Under the pieces are notes generated by a model. The model ran no database searches, was not told the origin of the DNA, and saw only the letters and a program-made list of their open reading frames with translations. A program made the translations under genes and the position numbers. 64,000 nucleotides of DNA from NCBI GenBank assembly GCA_041752395.1, contig JBGSWN010000121.1:1-64000 (forward strand). Direction: 5' to 3'. Positions within the stretch are counted from its first letter, which is position 1. Each line of letters begins with the position of its first letter. Origin of the DNA: UBA6168 sp041752395 (GTDB taxonomy: Bacteria; Bacteroidota; Bacteroidia; Chitinophagales; Saprospiraceae). This document shows positions 50,489 through 59,614 of this stretch, one piece after another.

Positions 50489-53400
50489 ATGCGCATTCAA
50501 CATTACCTGTCCTGCCTGTGCCTGCTCCTGCTCGGGGTAGCCAACTTGCAAGCCCAGACGCAGTACATCGGCCCCGACAACGGGAGCTGGTTCACCGTTG
50601 CGAACTGGAACAACGGCCTTCCTGCCGCTGGCAACGATGCCCTCGTCGGGGGTGGCGTGACCGTCGTCGTGGGCAGCCCACTGACCGTGAACTTTGGGGT
50701 GACTGGCTTCGGCAACATCTCCGCCACGGCAGCCATCACCATCGCCACGGGCGGCTCCATTTCCAGTTCTGGTTCGCTGAGCATTGCCAGCACCAGCAGC
50801 TTGACCAACAACGGCACGCTGTCGAATTTCGGCACGCTGACCTTTGCCGGAACGGCTGGCTTCACCAACGGAACGGGCGCCAATTTCACCAACGGCGGCA
50901 GCTTTACCCTCCAAACGACACTGGTCAACAGCGGTGCCATCACCAACAACGGTACGATTGACGCCACGAACGGCACGCTCCAATCCGGCGGCAGTTTCAA
51001 CAACAACCAAACGCTGACCACCAAGTCGCTGACCATCAATGCCAGCAGCACCTTCACCAATAATTTTGGTGCTACGCTGAACATCACGGGCGCTGCGGGT
51101 CTGTTCCAAGTGAACGGCAATGTGACCAACAACGGCATCATCAACGCCGCTGGTGCCATGACCGTGAACGGCAATTTCGCCAATAACGTGACCCTGAACG
51201 TGGCCACAGGCGCTGTACTGACCGTGAACGCTGGCGCTCAATTGACCAACGGTGGCACTGTGGACAACAGCGGCTTCGTGCAGAACTACGGCACGCTGAC
51301 CAACGGCCAGAATTTCATCAACAAGGGTGAGGCGAATAATTACGCTACCTTCAACAACAATAACCTGATTGACAACCGCACGGGCGCCAATTTCTTCAAC
51401 CGCACCGGCGGCACGCTCGGCATGGGCTTTGGGTCAAAAATCCTAAACGCAGGTACCGTGACCAACCTCAGTGCCTTCAACAGTTTTGGTACAATAGAAA
51501 ACAACGGAACCGTCAGCAACAGCGGTACTTTGCTCAGCTTTGGCGGCTCACTGCTTGATAACAATTCCACCTTTACCAACGCAGGAACCATCAGCACCAA
51601 CGACGTGGTGAGCAACGATGGCCCATTCACCAACAGCGGAACCATCAACGTGAACGGCGGTTCTGTTTGGTCAAACAACGCTAATTTCACCAACGCCGTC
51701 GGTGGTACGGTGAACGTGGTGCAGGACTTCGTGAACAAGTCAACGGGTGTGCTGGTGAACAACGGTACTTTCCGCAACACCGTCCGCACCCAAAACCAGG
51801 GCAGCTTCACGAACAACGCCTACCTGCACAACCCCGGCGATTTCACAAATGCCGCTGGCGCAACTTTGACGAACAACGAGCTTTTCCTACTGGAAGCGGG
51901 CAACTTGCTCAACGCTGGAACCTTCGTCAACAAGAACAAAACCCTGTCCGATGAATGCGCTTCCGTGAAAAACACGGGCAGCATCAACAACACGGGTGGC
52001 AACCTGGAAATCCGTGGGATATTTTTCCAGAAAGGAACTTTGACAGGCAATGCCGTGAACAACACGGGCGGCTACACCCACACGGGCGCTACTTCAAATG
52101 CCCCGGCTGTTTGCCAGAACGGCACTTTTGGCGCTGACATCAACGGCGAAATCAAGGTTTACGCTAACGCAATCGTTGCCTTCGAGAACTTTGATAGCTG
52201 CGCAAACATCGTGTATCTCGCCAATGGCATCGCACGTCCGGTTTTCCATTGCTCGGATATCCCGACCATCCAGAACGTGAACCTCGTCATCCGCACCCGC
52301 CTCGGCGACTCGCTGACCTGCGTGGCGCAAATCACGCCCGTTGACCTGCTCGAACCGCAAATCGGAACTTGCCCGAAAGACCAGGTGATTTTCACGCCAA
52401 ACCCAACAACCACGGCCACTTGGACGGCCCCAACGGCTACCGACAACTGCTCTTCCACCGTCAGTGTTACCTCAACCCACACACCCGGCGCCAGTTTCCC
52501 CGTGGGAATCACAGGCGTTACCTACACCTTCAAGGACCAGTACAACAACCAGAACCAGTGCCAATTCCGCATTGACGTTCGCCAAACGCCTCCCGGCAGC
52601 AACTGCACCGGCGACACCGCCGGGCCGACTTTCACGGGTTGCCCCACCAACCAGACCATTCAGCAGGTGGGCAATCTGACGCCAGCCAGCTGGACGCCAC
52701 CGACGCCGAACGACAATTGCAAGCCCATCAATTTGACCGCTACGCACGCACCGGGCCAAGGCTTCCCAGTTGGCACAACGACCGTGACCTACACGGCGAA
52801 GGACGGCAGCAACAATAGCAGCACTTGCACTTTCACAATTAAAGTCAATGCTGTTGACCCTTGCTCGGAAGACACGCAGAAACCTGTTGTTTCTGGGTGC
52901 CCAGCCAATATCTGGTTGCCAACTAACACCAATATCAACGGTGCGGTGGCCATCTGGGCCGCTCCCGGCGCTGGCGACAATTGCGGCGTGGTGAGCTTCA
53001 CCGCTTCGCATGTGCCGGGCAATGTGTACCCCGTCGGCTCGACGACCGTGACCTACACCGCCAAGGATGCCGCAAACAACACATCAACTTGCAGCTTCGT
53101 CATCACCGTCGGTGCTGACCCGTGCCCTGGCGACGTGACCGCTCCGGCCATCAGCGGCTGCCCAGCGAACATCAGCTTGCTGACGACTGGCAACGCTGCC
53201 ACTGCCACATGGACAGCTCCAACCGCCACCGACAACTGCGCACCTGTGACCGTGAACGCTACGCACACTTCCGGCAGCACTTTTGGCTTAGGTTCGACGC
53301 CAGTCACTTACCAGTTTTCGGATAAAAAAGGAAACAAGAGCACCTGCACTTTCACGGTGACCGTACAGAATAGTTGCTCGGCGGACAACGTGGCACCCGT

Positions 53401-56400
53401 CATCACGGGTTGCCCAGCTAACATCACCGTAGCAGCCACGGGTGCTAGCGGCGGTACTGCCACTTGGACCGCTCCAACGGCTACGGACAACTGCTCGCTG
53501 ACCAGCTTTACTTCATCCTATTTGCCGGGGGCAAATTTCCCGGTAGGCACAACGACCGTGGTTTACACGGCGATTGATGCCAAAGGAAATGCGAGCAATT
53601 GCAGCTTCAACGTGAGCGTGGTCAATTCACCAAATTGCACCACCAACGCAGCGCCCATCAACAACACGACGGGCGTGAACCCAGCATCGGTAGCACTGTC
53701 CTGGACGACGGCTGCCAATGCCTCCAGCTACGATGTTTACCTCGGCACGGCCAACCCACCAACAACGGTTGTCGTGGCAAACGTGTTCGGAACTTTTACG
53801 ACCGTGACCAACCTGCTCGCAGGCACGACTTACTTTTGGTATGTTGTTCCAAAAAATGCCGCAGGCAGCGCCTCGGGCTGTGCTTCTTCTGTCACCAATT
53901 TCAGCACAGCAGGTGGGAATACGGGCGGCGGCACAGGCACTTGCAGCGTGACTACTGGCAGCATCGTGCGGGAAATTTGGAACACCAATACTTGGAACCT
54001 CGCCAGCATTGATGGCTTCGGCGCACCAAACAACACGGTGACGCTCTCGCAATTTGCCCTTACTTCCACAGAAAACGGCACCAACTATATGGACCGGGTG
54101 CGTGGATTTTTGGTGCCTACGCAAACGGGCAACTACACCTTCAACGTCACGGGCGACGACTACACCGAACTTTATCTCAGCACCACGGCTAACCCAGCGA
54201 CCAAGCAAAAAATCGCTTGGCACACCGGATACACCAGCCCAACACAGTACACCAAGTACAGCACCCAAACCTCTGCCACCGTTGCATTGACAGCGGGCAA
54301 GGTTTATTACATCGAACTCAAACACTTGGAAGGGGGCGGCAGCGACCACTTCCGGGCAAGCTGGAAGACGCCGGGCAGCTCCTCTTGGGCCATCATCCCC
54401 GGTTCGAAATTGGCACCATACTCGGACATTGTTTCGCCATCGGCGGTTTGCCAAAACCTGACCTTGCAGCTCACTGCGATTGGCCAGTCGGTTCAAATCA
54501 GTGGCCAACAGGTGGACAACGGCTCTGGCCCAGGTTGCGGAGCGACCATCACCAGCTACAACGTGTCGCCGACCAGCTTCAGCCAGCCGGGAACCTACAC
54601 CGCCACACTGACGGTGACGAACTCCTTCGGACTGTCTTCTACCTGCACCTCCACGGTGACGGTTTTGGCGCCTGCCTGCAATTCTTCCGTGACTGGATGG
54701 AATTTCACAAAAGTGGATGGCACTACGCTGTTTGCCTTGGCAAGCAACGGCAGCTATGCCACAAATACCCTGCCCGCCACCTACAATATTGAAGGTATGG
54801 TAACAGGTAGTGCGGAGAGCGTGAAGTTTACTTTGACTGGGCTGGTGAACAGCACCGTCATTGAAAACACGGCACCTTACCATGTCGCTGCCACCGGCGG
54901 TTCCCTAACTTTGACGCCCGGCACTTACACCCTCAACGCAAAACTGTACAGCCAGGACAATGCGCAAGGCACACTTTGCAGCGAGACGACCATCACTTTC
55001 AATATTCTTGCGCCTTGCGCAGCTATCAGCACCGTTTGCGAAGCGAACATAAACAACGCTGGCTGGCAGAATTTGAGCAACTGCGCCATCTCCGTTTGCA
55101 CGGGTGACAACGTTGTGCTTTCAGTGAACCCGAACAGCTTGGCTTCATATCAGTGGAGCGGCCCAGGCGGCTTCTCGGCGACTGGCAACAGCGGCGGCGA
55201 TGTTTTGATTTCAAGCAGCATCACCACAGCAAAAGCGGGAACCTACACCGTGACCCTGACGGATGCCAATGGCTGCACGGCAGTTACGAGCATCAATTTG
55301 ACGGTGACAAACTGCTCCGCTTGCGTGGGCAACCTCCTCGTGAACGAAGGTTTCGAGAGCGGCACAGCTGGCTGGACTTGGATGCAAAATGCAGGTACAA
55401 CGACTTCTTCGCCTTACGCTGGCGCAAAATCATTGTCCATCTGCTCTGGCGCTGGTGGCATTTCACAGGCAATGCCAGTGCTGCCCGGCGAGATTTATAC
55501 GATGAAAGCTTATGCTAAAATCTCCGGTGCAACTGCTTCCGTGGGCATCCGCTACTATGATTCCAACTGGAATGAAATCAGCGCACCTTCCGCAGCAGTG
55601 AACACCACCAGCTACAAACTCTACACCGTGACAGCCACTGCCCCAGTGAACGCTGCCTTTGTGGAGGCCTGGGCTTGGAAGAACACCAACGGGTGCCTCT
55701 ACGCCGATGAATTTTGTCTATCGAGCACGGCGGGTTTCCCGGCTTGCACGAACAGTTTGCTCATGAACGAAAACCCAGGTTTTGAGAGCAATTTCACGAG
55801 CTGGGAATGGACGAGCAACGCCAGTATAACCACCAGCGCACACAGCGGCTCAAAGGCGGCACAGGTTTGCACCAGCACTAGTGGCGGCGGCGGCGGAAAC
55901 AGGATTCTCGCTACGGGCGGCGCCACCTACAGCCTCCAGCTTTGGGCTAAAATATCCGGCTCGCCCAGCTGGGCAGGTGCCAGTATGACCTTCTACAATG
56001 CCAGCGGCAGCAAGATAGGCAGCAGCATCAGCCGCACCATCACGGCCACTTCCTGGGACCTGTACTTGATTCAGGGCGTTGCGCCAATCAATGCCAAATA
56101 CGTCGAATTCTCGTTCTGGAAAGATGCAGGCGGCTGCCTCTTGGTGGACGATTTCTGCGCTACCTCCACAGGTGGTGGCTGCGATAACGACGTGCTTTTC
56201 GTTGTCGGCAGCACTTGGCTCAACTCTGGCGATGCTTGGGTAAAAAGCAGGCTGGAGCAACTTGGCTTGAACGTAACCGTGAAAAGCGCTGCTGCTTCTG
56301 CAACTACCGATGCCAGCGGCAAGGGCCTCATCGTCATCAGTTCAACCATCAATTCTGGTGATGTGGTTGGCAAATTCAAAAACGTGAACGTGCCGGTGGT

Positions 56401-57130
56401 TACTTGGGAAAGCTACATTCTCGACGACATGAAAATGACGGGCTCCGTGGCACAGACTGATTTTGGTCAAAATTCAAGCTACCACAGCATTACCATCAAC
56501 GACCCAAGCCATCCGCTGGCGGCAGGTTTGAGTGGGTCTGTGCAGGTGTTGAGCTGGGGCTCATCGTTCCGCTGGGGCTGGACGACGCAATCCGGCGCAG
56601 CGAAAGTGGCCAAAGTAGCAGGCCAGGAAGCTTGGTACGGCATCTTCGGTTTCGACAAAGGCCAAGCGATGCAGGGCGGTTTTATCGCCCCAGAGCGTCG
56701 GGCAAGCCTCTTCATGGATGATGATACGCCTTCTTTTTTGACCTCGAATGGCAAAAGGCTGTTCGATAGTGCTATCGAGTGGGCTATAGGTTGCCATCTT
56801 GCCAGCGTTGCAGGCAATGAGTTGGCCGTTCGTGAGGGCGAAACTGAAGCTACAGACGCAACCGTCACACCGGGTGTTTCCGCTCAGGTATTCCCAAATC
56901 CAGCCGAGGACAGAATCTTTGTGGAATTTGGTGAGAGCTACAACGAGAAGACCCTCGTGCGCCTGTTCGACATCAACGGCAAGGCCATCAAGGAGTGGGA
57001 AGTGGAGGCAAGCGGCGAGCCTGTTGAGCTTCAGCTCGAAGGTTTGCGCAGCGGCCAATACCTGCTCTGGATTGCTGCCGATGGAAAGGCGCCTGTGTCG
57101 AAGCGAATCATCATCGCCAATACTAATTAG
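50489..57130 (+). CDS. Giant multidomain surface adhesin with T9SS sorting domain
   Basis: A 2213-residue exported protein. The signal peptide ends at LQAQ. Residues about 60-560 are a Thr/Asn/Gly-rich solenoid with repeats of about 20 residues (TNGGTVDNSGFVQNYGTL), suggesting a beta-helix. Five HYR domains follow (about 616-1045; ATWTAPTATDNC, PVGTTTVTYTAKD). Then come a fibronectin III-like unit (about 1050-1150), a PA14 carbohydrate-binding domain (about 1150-1315), a PKD-like region, two carbohydrate-binding jelly-rolls with matching GW(T)W and NGCLYADEFCLSS motifs (about 1610-1890), a ThuA/GATase-like domain (about 1897-2110, VLFVVGSTWLNSGDAWV) and a type A sorting domain. It is probably a sugar-binding surface protein. 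Confidence 0.92.
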   Translation: MRIQHYLSCLCLLLLGVANLQAQTQYIGPDNGSWFTVANWNNGLPAAGNDALVGGGVTVVVGSPLTVNFGVTGFGNISATAAITIATGGSISSSGSLSIASTSSLTNNGTLSNFGTLTFAGTAGFTNGTGANFTNGGSFTLQTTLVNSGAITNNGTIDATNGTLQSGGSFNNNQTLTTKSLTINASSTFTNNFGATLNITGAAGLFQVNGNVTNNGIINAAGAMTVNGNFANNVTLNVATGAVLTVNAGAQLTNGGTVDNSGFVQNYGTLTNGQNFINKGEANNYATFNNNNLIDNRTGANFFNRTGGTLGMGFGSKILNAGTVTNLSAFNSFGTIENNGTVSNSGTLLSFGGSLLDNNSTFTNAGTISTNDVVSNDGPFTNSGTINVNGGSVWSNNANFTNAVGGTVNVVQDFVNKSTGVLVNNGTFRNTVRTQNQGSFTNNAYLHNPGDFTNAAGATLTNNELFLLEAGNLLNAGTFVNKNKTLSDECASVKNTGSINNTGGNLEIRGIFFQKGTLTGNAVNNTGGYTHTGATSNAPAVCQNGTFGADINGEIKVYANAIVAFENFDSCANIVYLANGIARPVFHCSDIPTIQNVNLVIRTRLGDSLTCVAQITPVDLLEPQIGTCPKDQVIFTPNPTTTATWTAPTATDNCSSTVSVTSTHTPGASFPVGITGVTYTFKDQYNNQNQCQFRIDVRQTPPGSNCTGDTAGPTFTGCPTNQTIQQVGNLTPASWTPPTPNDNCKPINLTATHAPGQGFPVGTTTVTYTAKDGSNNSSTCTFTIKVNAVDPCSEDTQKPVVSGCPANIWLPTNTNINGAVAIWAAPGAGDNCGVVSFTASHVPGNVYPVGSTTVTYTAKDAANNTSTCSFVITVGADPCPGDVTAPAISGCPANISLLTTGNAATATWTAPTATDNCAPVTVNATHTSGSTFGLGSTPVTYQFSDKKGNKSTCTFTVTVQNSCSADNVAPVITGCPANITVAATGASGGTATWTAPTATDNCSLTSFTSSYLPGANFPVGTTTVVYTAIDAKGNASNCSFNVSVVNSPNCTTNAAPINNTTGVNPASVALSWTTAANASSYDVYLGTANPPTTVVVANVFGTFTTVTNLLAGTTYFWYVVPKNAAGSASGCASSVTNFSTAGGNTGGGTGTCSVTTGSIVREIWNTNTWNLASIDGFGAPNNTVTLSQFALTSTENGTNYMDRVRGFLVPTQTGNYTFNVTGDDYTELYLSTTANPATKQKIAWHTGYTSPTQYTKYSTQTSATVALTAGKVYYIELKHLEGGGSDHFRASWKTPGSSSWAIIPGSKLAPYSDIVSPSAVCQNLTLQLTAIGQSVQISGQQVDNGSGPGCGATITSYNVSPTSFSQPGTYTATLTVTNSFGLSSTCTSTVTVLAPACNSSVTGWNFTKVDGTTLFALASNGSYATNTLPATYNIEGMVTGSAESVKFTLTGLVNSTVIENTAPYHVAATGGSLTLTPGTYTLNAKLYSQDNAQGTLCSETTITFNILAPCAAISTVCEANINNAGWQNLSNCAISVCTGDNVVLSVNPNSLASYQWSGPGGFSATGNSGGDVLISSSITTAKAGTYTVTLTDANGCTAVTSINLTVTNCSACVGNLLVNEGFESGTAGWTWMQNAGTTTSSPYAGAKSLSICSGAGGISQAMPVLPGEIYTMKAYAKISGATASVGIRYYDSNWNEISAPSAAVNTTSYKLYTVTATAPVNAAFVEAWAWKNTNGCLYADEFCLSSTAGFPACTNSLLMNENPGFESNFTSWEWTSNASITTSAHSGSKAAQVCTSTSGGGGGNRILATGGATYSLQLWAKISGSPSWAGASMTFYNASGSKIGSSISRTITATSWDLYLIQGVAPINAKYVEFSFWKDAGGCLLVDDFCATSTGGGCDNDVLFVVGSTWLNSGDAWVKSRLEQLGLNVTVKSAAASATTDASGKGLIVISSTINSGDVVGKFKNVNVPVVTWESYILDDMKMTGSVAQTDFGQNSSYHSITINDPSHPLAAGLSGSVQVLSWGSSFRWGWTTQSGAAKVAKVAGQEAWYGIFGFDKGQAMQGGFIAPERRASLFMDDDTPSFLTSNGKRLFDSAIEWAIGCHLASVAGNELAVREGETEATDATVTPGVSAQVFPNPAEDRIFVEFGESYNEKTLVRLFDINGKAIKEWEVEASGEPVELQLEGLRSGQYLLWIAADGKAPVSKRIIIANTN

Positions 57131-57207
57131 GAGATTGAGTTATAGGGTGGTTAATGCCACTATTGACAATCATCCAATATGCAAGATTAACCCTGGTTTC
57201 AAGCACT

Positions 57208-57240
57208 GAACCTCCGGCACCCCCACCGGAGGTTCTTTTT
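57208..57240 (+). terminator. Terminator of adhesin gene
   Basis: Arms GAACCTCCGG/CCGGAGGTTC (10 bp, 8-nt loop) followed by T-run. Confidence 0.9.
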
Positions 57241-57244
57241 TTGC

Positions 57245-57664
57245 TTAAAGCAGCTTCTTTATCCGCACCATCGGCCCAGGGCAAGACTGTTCATGGCAGT
57301 TCATGCAAGTAGCCACCATCGCCGTGTATTTGTCCTGCGACTCGGCAGGCGGTGCATCCCGCAGCGCTTTCATCGCCTCCACATAGGAAGCTGCAAAATG
57401 CGGGAACTCCGGCCCTTGCATCTTTGCTGGGTCAGTGGACTTGGCGGATAATATCTTCTCGAAATCAACTTGGATGCTCACTGGCTCGCCTTTTTGGATT
57501 TGGGCATGTAACCGTTCCCCATCCTCGAACATCTGGCGCATGAGCAGCGCTAGTTCGCTGTCGCCGTTGGGGTTCAGGGGTTTTGATGCGCCGCTTTTTT
57601 CATTACTGCAAGCCTGCCATATAAGTATGGTGAAAAGCGGGATTAATGCGATTAGTTTCTTCAT
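57245..57664 (-). CDS. Monoheme cytochrome c lipoprotein
   Basis: A 139-residue protein. The lipoprotein signal MKKLIALIPLFTILIWQAC anchors it. The mature part is mostly helical (SELALLMRQMFEDGERLHAQ, FASYVEAMKALRDA-type helix FAASYVEAMKALRDA), and the heme motif CMNCH lies near the C-terminus (about residue 123). A C-terminal CxxCH on a helical bundle is the layout of class II cytochromes c (c'-like). Its electron partner is unknown. It is transcribed leftward and followed by the adhesin terminator. Confidence 0.82.
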   Translation of the reverse strand: MKKLIALIPLFTILIWQACSNEKSGASKPLNPNGDSELALLMRQMFEDGERLHAQIQKGEPVSIQVDFEKILSAKSTDPAKMQGPEFPHFAASYVEAMKALRDAPPAESQDKYTAMVATCMNCHEQSCPGPMVRIKKLL

Positions 57665-57688
57665 ATATCGTTGGTATTATTGATTGGA

Positions 57689-57792
57689 GAACTTTGAACT
57701 GTTGACGGTGAATGAGGGTGCCAAGGTAAAATTGAAACGGTAGCTTTTCCCAAGGTCTTCAAAGTTCACCATTCACAGTTCAAAGTTCACCA
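57689..57792. repeat. Inverted heptamer pair before the PhoD-type gene stop
   Basis: Left arm 57689-57716: GAACTTT, GAACTGT, TGACGGT, GAATGAG. Right arm 57758-57792: TTCAAAG, TTCACCA, TTCACAG, TTCAAAG, TTCACCA. The arms are inverted. The right arm ends at the base before the phosphatase stop codon (57793-57795), and the left arm begins 25 nt upstream of the cytochrome ATG. Confidence 0.85.
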
Positions 57793-59349
57793 TTATTTCT
57801 CCACTTTCTTCCCATTAAATAAAATATGCCGACTGGCACAAAGCCGTACCCGATCATCCACCCGGTCTTTTCGTTTCACAAAATACCAGTCCGATTGCGC
57901 CTTATCCGGCGTGAGCGTCAGCGTGAGATAGCCGTGGTTATTGAGGTCCACATAGCGGAGGTGAGGATTATTTTTCTTCTTTTTAAAACGCCGTTTCGCT
58001 TCCCGAATGATGATTTTCGGCACGGCTTCATCGAAATTAAAAGACGTAATGCTTGGTGTTACGAACTCTGCACCGACGACGCCCTTGCCCGTTTTACGGT
58101 CATATATATTCGGGTCGGCAGGGTCGGCGGTCAGCTCGAAAGCCCAGGAAGTATGCACATCTCCCGTCACGACGACGATGTTTTTCAGGTCATTTTTATA
58201 AATAAAATCAAAGATATGCGCCCGCTCTGCCGGGTAGCCGTCCCACCTGTCCATACGGACGGAAGGCCGACGGTCGAAAACCTTGCTGTCATTCAGTTTG
58301 CTGAACACCACTTGATTGCCGATGATTTTCCAACGAGCGGGTGAGTCCTTCATGCCGTTCAGTAGCCAATCCGTCTGTTGCTCGCCGAGCATGTGACGGT
58401 TTGGGTCGTTCAGTGCGGGGTCATTGGGGCCTTTGGCTTGTGCACTGCGGCCTGCGAGGCGACCGTCGAGCATCCAGAGTTCCGCCAAATTACCGAAGGA
58501 AAAACTGCGCACAATGCTCTTCGCTGCATTCTCCCGAATGGGCATCCACTCGAAGTACGCCTGCTTGGCAGCGGCCTTGCGGGCTTCCCAATTGACGTTG
58601 CCGCTCTCCGCCCCGTCCACGCTGGCGTTGTTGGCAATCTCGTGGTCGTCCCAGATGACGATGAACGGCTGCAAACGGTGGCATTCCCGAAGCTGCGCAT
58701 CCAGCCGGTACTGGCCGTAGCGGATGCGGTAATCCTTGAGTTCGGTGCAGGTCTTAGCGGGTATGTGCTGTCGGTAGCGGCGTCTTTGCATCCGTTTTGG
58801 GCCACCCTTCCACGGGCCATATTCATAGATGTAATCACCAAGGTGGAGCACGGCATCGAGGTCGTTGCGCTTCGCAATATGGCCGAAAGCATTGTAGTAC
58901 CCGCTTCCGTAATCGGCACAACTGACGACCGCCAAGCGCAGCAAATCACCCGTTTGCGAAGCGGTCTTCGTGCGCCCGATGGACGAGTATTTGTTCTTGT
59001 ACTTGAAACGATAGAAATACTTGGTGCCGGGTTCGAGGCCCTGCACATCTACCTTCACCGTGAAAGCCGACGTGCCGTAGGTGTACTGCTCGCCCGTCTT
59101 TACCAGCTCCTGCATCAGGGTATCGCTGGCCATTTCCCAAGTGACGAGTTCGGGGAGCGTGCTTTCCGTCAGGTAGAGTTTCGTCCAGATGACGACGGCA
59201 TCCGGCAGTGGGTCGCCACTGGCCACCCCGAATTCGAAAGGGGCAAGGTCGGGTGCTCCCAATGCTTTCAGTTCTGGGTAAAACCAGTCTTGGGCTTGGA
59301 GGGACAAGGACAAGAAAAGGATTAAAGCAGACAGTCGAAGTGCGTTCAT
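57793..59349 (-). CDS. PhoD-like alkaline phosphatase/phosphodiesterase
   Basis: A 518-residue exported metallophosphoesterase. Start MNALRLSALILFLSLSLQAQ (59349) gives a signal peptide; the frame to 59463 does not. Residues about 40-140 are the N-terminal PhoD domain (FEFGVASGDPLPDAVVIWTKL, GLEPGTKYFYRFKY). The catalytic core has LAVVSCADYGSGYY, VLHLGDYIYEYG and VIWDDHEIANNAS with Asp/His metal ligands, and VVVTGDVHTSWAFEL. PhoD enzymes use Fe/Ca ions and cleave phosphodiesters or monoesters outside the cytoplasm, as in phosphate scavenging. No Pho box was recognised. Confidence 0.93.
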   Translation of the reverse strand: MNALRLSALILFLSLSLQAQDWFYPELKALGAPDLAPFEFGVASGDPLPDAVVIWTKLYLTESTLPELVTWEMASDTLMQELVKTGEQYTYGTSAFTVKVDVQGLEPGTKYFYRFKYKNKYSSIGRTKTASQTGDLLRLAVVSCADYGSGYYNAFGHIAKRNDLDAVLHLGDYIYEYGPWKGGPKRMQRRRYRQHIPAKTCTELKDYRIRYGQYRLDAQLRECHRLQPFIVIWDDHEIANNASVDGAESGNVNWEARKAAAKQAYFEWMPIRENAAKSIVRSFSFGNLAELWMLDGRLAGRSAQAKGPNDPALNDPNRHMLGEQQTDWLLNGMKDSPARWKIIGNQVVFSKLNDSKVFDRRPSVRMDRWDGYPAERAHIFDFIYKNDLKNIVVVTGDVHTSWAFELTADPADPNIYDRKTGKGVVGAEFVTPSITSFNFDEAVPKIIIREAKRRFKKKKNNPHLRYVDLNNHGYLTLTLTPDKAQSDWYFVKRKDRVDDRVRLCASRHILFNGKKVEK

Positions 59350-59363
59350 CTTATGATTTTCGG

Positions 59364-59371
59364 CAAAGGTA
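59364..59371 (-). promoter_or_regulatory. Promoter -7 box of PhoD-type gene
   Basis: Reads TACCTTTG on the minus strand, 14 nt before the ATG. No -33 box at usual spacing. Confidence 0.4.
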
Positions 59372-59550
59372 AAAAATACAGAGTGTGGGAGCGTGAGAGC
59401 GTGAGAATTGCGAACCTGAGATTTTTCTACCTTTTTCATAAATGTTCCTATCCATATCGGCACAGATACTTGGTGGGCTTTTTCTTTTTGAGAAAACTGA
59501 AAAACTTAAAAACGGTAGTTTTTATATTTGACCTTGATAGCCTAAAAAGA

Positions 59551-59588
59551 AAAGAGGCTGCATCAGTTACTTCTGATACAGCCTCTTT
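59551..59588 (-). terminator. Terminator of SurA/PpiD-like gene
   Basis: Arms AAAGAGGCTG-c-ATCAG and CTGAT-a-CAGCCTCTTT with a 6-nt loop, 26 nt past the stop at 59615. Confidence 0.88.
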
Positions 59589-59614
59589 CCTTTTACAAAA
59601 ACAACCAAGCCCCA

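Noticed and set aside
53627..54883. 418-codon open frame antisense to the adhesin
   Set aside because: It follows codon-position bias of the sense gene, has no recognised motifs and no signal; a shadow ORF.
58378..59325. 315-codon frame antisense to the PhoD-type gene
   Set aside because: Overlaps fully a well-supported gene and shows no domain.
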